From Prolixibacteraceae bacterium (lineage in GTDB: Bacteria; Bacteroidota; Bacteroidia; Bacteroidales; Prolixibacteraceae), in assembly GCA_014380255.1 (NCBI GenBank), contig JACMKG010000047.1, forward strand, positions 1 through 14,829: a stretch of DNA of 14,829 nucleotides, written 5' to 3'. Numbering within the stretch: position 1 is the first letter of the stretch; every line of letters starts with the position of its first letter. This document shows, piece by piece, positions 13,696 through 14,829 of this stretch. The position numbers and the translations under genes were made by a program. Below the pieces are notes generated by a model. The model saw only the letters and a program-made list of their open reading frames with translations, searched no databases and was not told the DNA's origin.

Positions 13696-14829
13696 TTATT
13701 TCTTGCGGATATATATCTGAACCGGTACCCCTGTGAAGTGGAAAGATTCGCGGATCTTGTTTTCCAGGTAACGCCGGTAGGGCTCTTTTACGTACTGGGG
13801 CAGGTTGGCAAAAAAGGCAAAGCTTGGTGTCTGGCTAGGAAGTTGAACCACGTACTTAATCTTCACAAACTTACCTTTGATCGATGGTGGCGGATACGAT
13901 TCAATAGCCTTTAACATCACCTCGTTCAACTCAGAGGTCTTTATCTTTTTGCTGCGGTTGTCATATACTTCAACGGCCATTTCCAATGCTTTCAAGATTC
14001 GCTGCTTGGTAAGGGCTGAAATAAACAGGATGGGCACATCCACAAAGGGGGCAATGCGTTCCTTGATCTTTTGGGTAAACTCGTTGGTGCTGGCATTGTC
14101 TTTTTCAATCAAATCCCACTTGTTTACCAGAATAACCACTCCTTTTTTGTTGCGTTCAATAAGGTGAAATATGGACACATCCTGGGATTCTATGCTCCGG
14201 GTCGCATCAATGATCAGGATGCATACATCCGAGTCCTCAATGGCCCTGATAGAGCGCATGGTGGAATAGAATTCAACATCTTCCTTAACCTTGGTGCGCT
14301 TGCGCAATCCAGCCGTATCCACCAGGTAAAAGTCATGGCCAAACTTATTATAGCGGGTATGAATGGAATCACGCGTGGTGCCTGCACTATCCAATACAAT
14401 GTTGCGGTCTTCCCCGGTTAGCGCATTGATAAAGGATGATTTGCCTACATTGGGACGCCCGATAATGGCAAAATGAGGAATGGTCTCATCCATCAGTTCT
14501 TCGGTCTTTTTAGGAAATTCCTCCACAATGGCATCCAGCAATTCACCTGTTCCGCTGCCGGTCATCGATGAGATGGGATACAGCTCGCCAAGGCCCAGGG
14601 CATAGAATTCGTTGGCATCAATGATTCGCTTGTTGTTGTCGACCTTGTTAACGGCCACGAATATCTTCTTGGAAGAGCGGCGCAGTACTCCGGCCACTTC
14701 TTCATCCATGTCGGTAATGCCGTTTTCAACATCCACCACAAAAACAATCACATCAGACTCCTCGATGGCCAGCATGACCTGCTTGCGGATTTCACCTTCA
14801 TAGATATCTTCCGAATTGACGGCATAACC
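13696..14829 (-). CDS. der: Ribosome-assembly GTPase Der (EngA), 5' end outside the window
   Basis: The frame is open to the right edge of the window, so 378 codons including the stop are present and roughly the first 60 residues are missing. The start of the visible part ([18 protein letters not shown]) belongs to the first GTPase domain, which continues through VNKVDN and ends near [15 protein letters not shown]. The second GTPase domain has all motifs: [14 protein letters not shown] (P-loop), TTRDS (G2), DTAGLRK (G3), NKWDL (G4) and SAL (G5). The KH-like C-terminal domain follows ([17 protein letters not shown] ... [14 protein letters not shown]). Der is a cytoplasmic GTPase essential for 50S ribosome subunit maturation. 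It ends at a strong terminator, so the antiporter remnant downstream is probably not read from it. Confidence 0.97.
   Translation of the reverse strand, partial: GYAVNSEDIYEGEIRKQVMLAIEESDVIVFVVDVENGITDMDEEVAGVLRRSSKKIFVAVNKVDNNKRIIDANEFYALGLGELYPISSMTGSGTGELLDAIVEEFPKKTEELMDETIPHFAIIGRPNVGKSSFINALTGEDRNIVLDSAGTTRDSIHTRYNKFGHDFYLVDTAGLRKRTKVKEDVEFYSTMRSIRAIEDSDVCILIIDATRSIESQDVSIFHLIERNKKGVVILVNKWDLIEKDNASTNEFTQKIKERIAPFVDVPILFISALTKQRILKALEMAVEVYDNRSKKIKTSELNEVMLKAIESYPPPSIKGKFVKIKYVVQLPSQTPSFAFFANLPQYVKEPYRRYLENKIRESFHFTGVPVQIYIRKK

Overview
The window looks like a chromosomal segment of a Bacteroidota member, most likely an environmental or anaerobic Bacteroidales-type organism. The evidence is indirect. 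Promoter-like sites fit the Bacteroidota -33 TTG / -7 TAnnTTTG pattern, purine-rich Shine-Dalgarno sites are mostly missing, an exported glycan-processing gene set is present, and intergenic DNA is full of short degenerate repeats and palindromes. No rRNA, tRNA, CRISPR array, insertion sequence, phage or defence gene is visible.

Left part (1-5793), carbohydrate and regulation. The 3' part of an AraC-family regulator (1-540, +) converges on a secreted glycoside hydrolase family 2, beta-mannosidase-like enzyme (623-2893, -). Next is a Tat-exported Gfo/Idh/MocA oxidoreductase (3134-4468, -) with a strong terminator behind it. A second, Sec-type Gfo/Idh/MocA oxidoreductase (4672-5793, +) is divergent to it across a 203-nt region with repeats that could be shared control sites. 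These three exported enzymes could act together on a glycan in the periplasm, but that is inference.

Middle part (5794-8948). A large imperfect hairpin repeat precedes alkB, an Fe(II)/2-oxoglutarate DNA-repair dioxygenase (6012-6644, +) with a good promoter candidate. A 543-nt non-coding stretch follows. It holds a TTCAA-rich tract interrupted by a palindromic REP-like element, then a possibly structured leader before a four-helix small membrane protein (7188-7598, +). An unrecognised 104-residue protein (7664-7978, -) and the manganese exporter gene mntP (8385-8948, +) come next.

Right part (9101-14829). A membrane-anchored hybrid-less sensor histidine kinase (9101-10903, +) has no response regulator beside it. 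It is followed by a KefB/KefC-type CPA2 cation:proton antiporter with regulatory RCK domains (11045-13045, +). This runs tail-to-tail into the C-terminal remnant of a second, NhaP2/CvrA-type K+/H+ antiporter (13062-13571, -), whose membrane half is missing. The break lies at a degenerate repeat that also occurs at 541-574. The window ends inside der, the ribosome-assembly GTPase (13696-14829, -), which has a clear terminator.

Most genes are ordinary housekeeping or accessory genes. The less explained signals are the truncated antiporter with its repeat-flanked breakpoint, the altered nucleotide-binding loop in the CPA2 antiporter, the Tat/Sec oxidoreductase pair, and the intergenic palindromes and micro-repeats. 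I saw no clear new multi-gene system.
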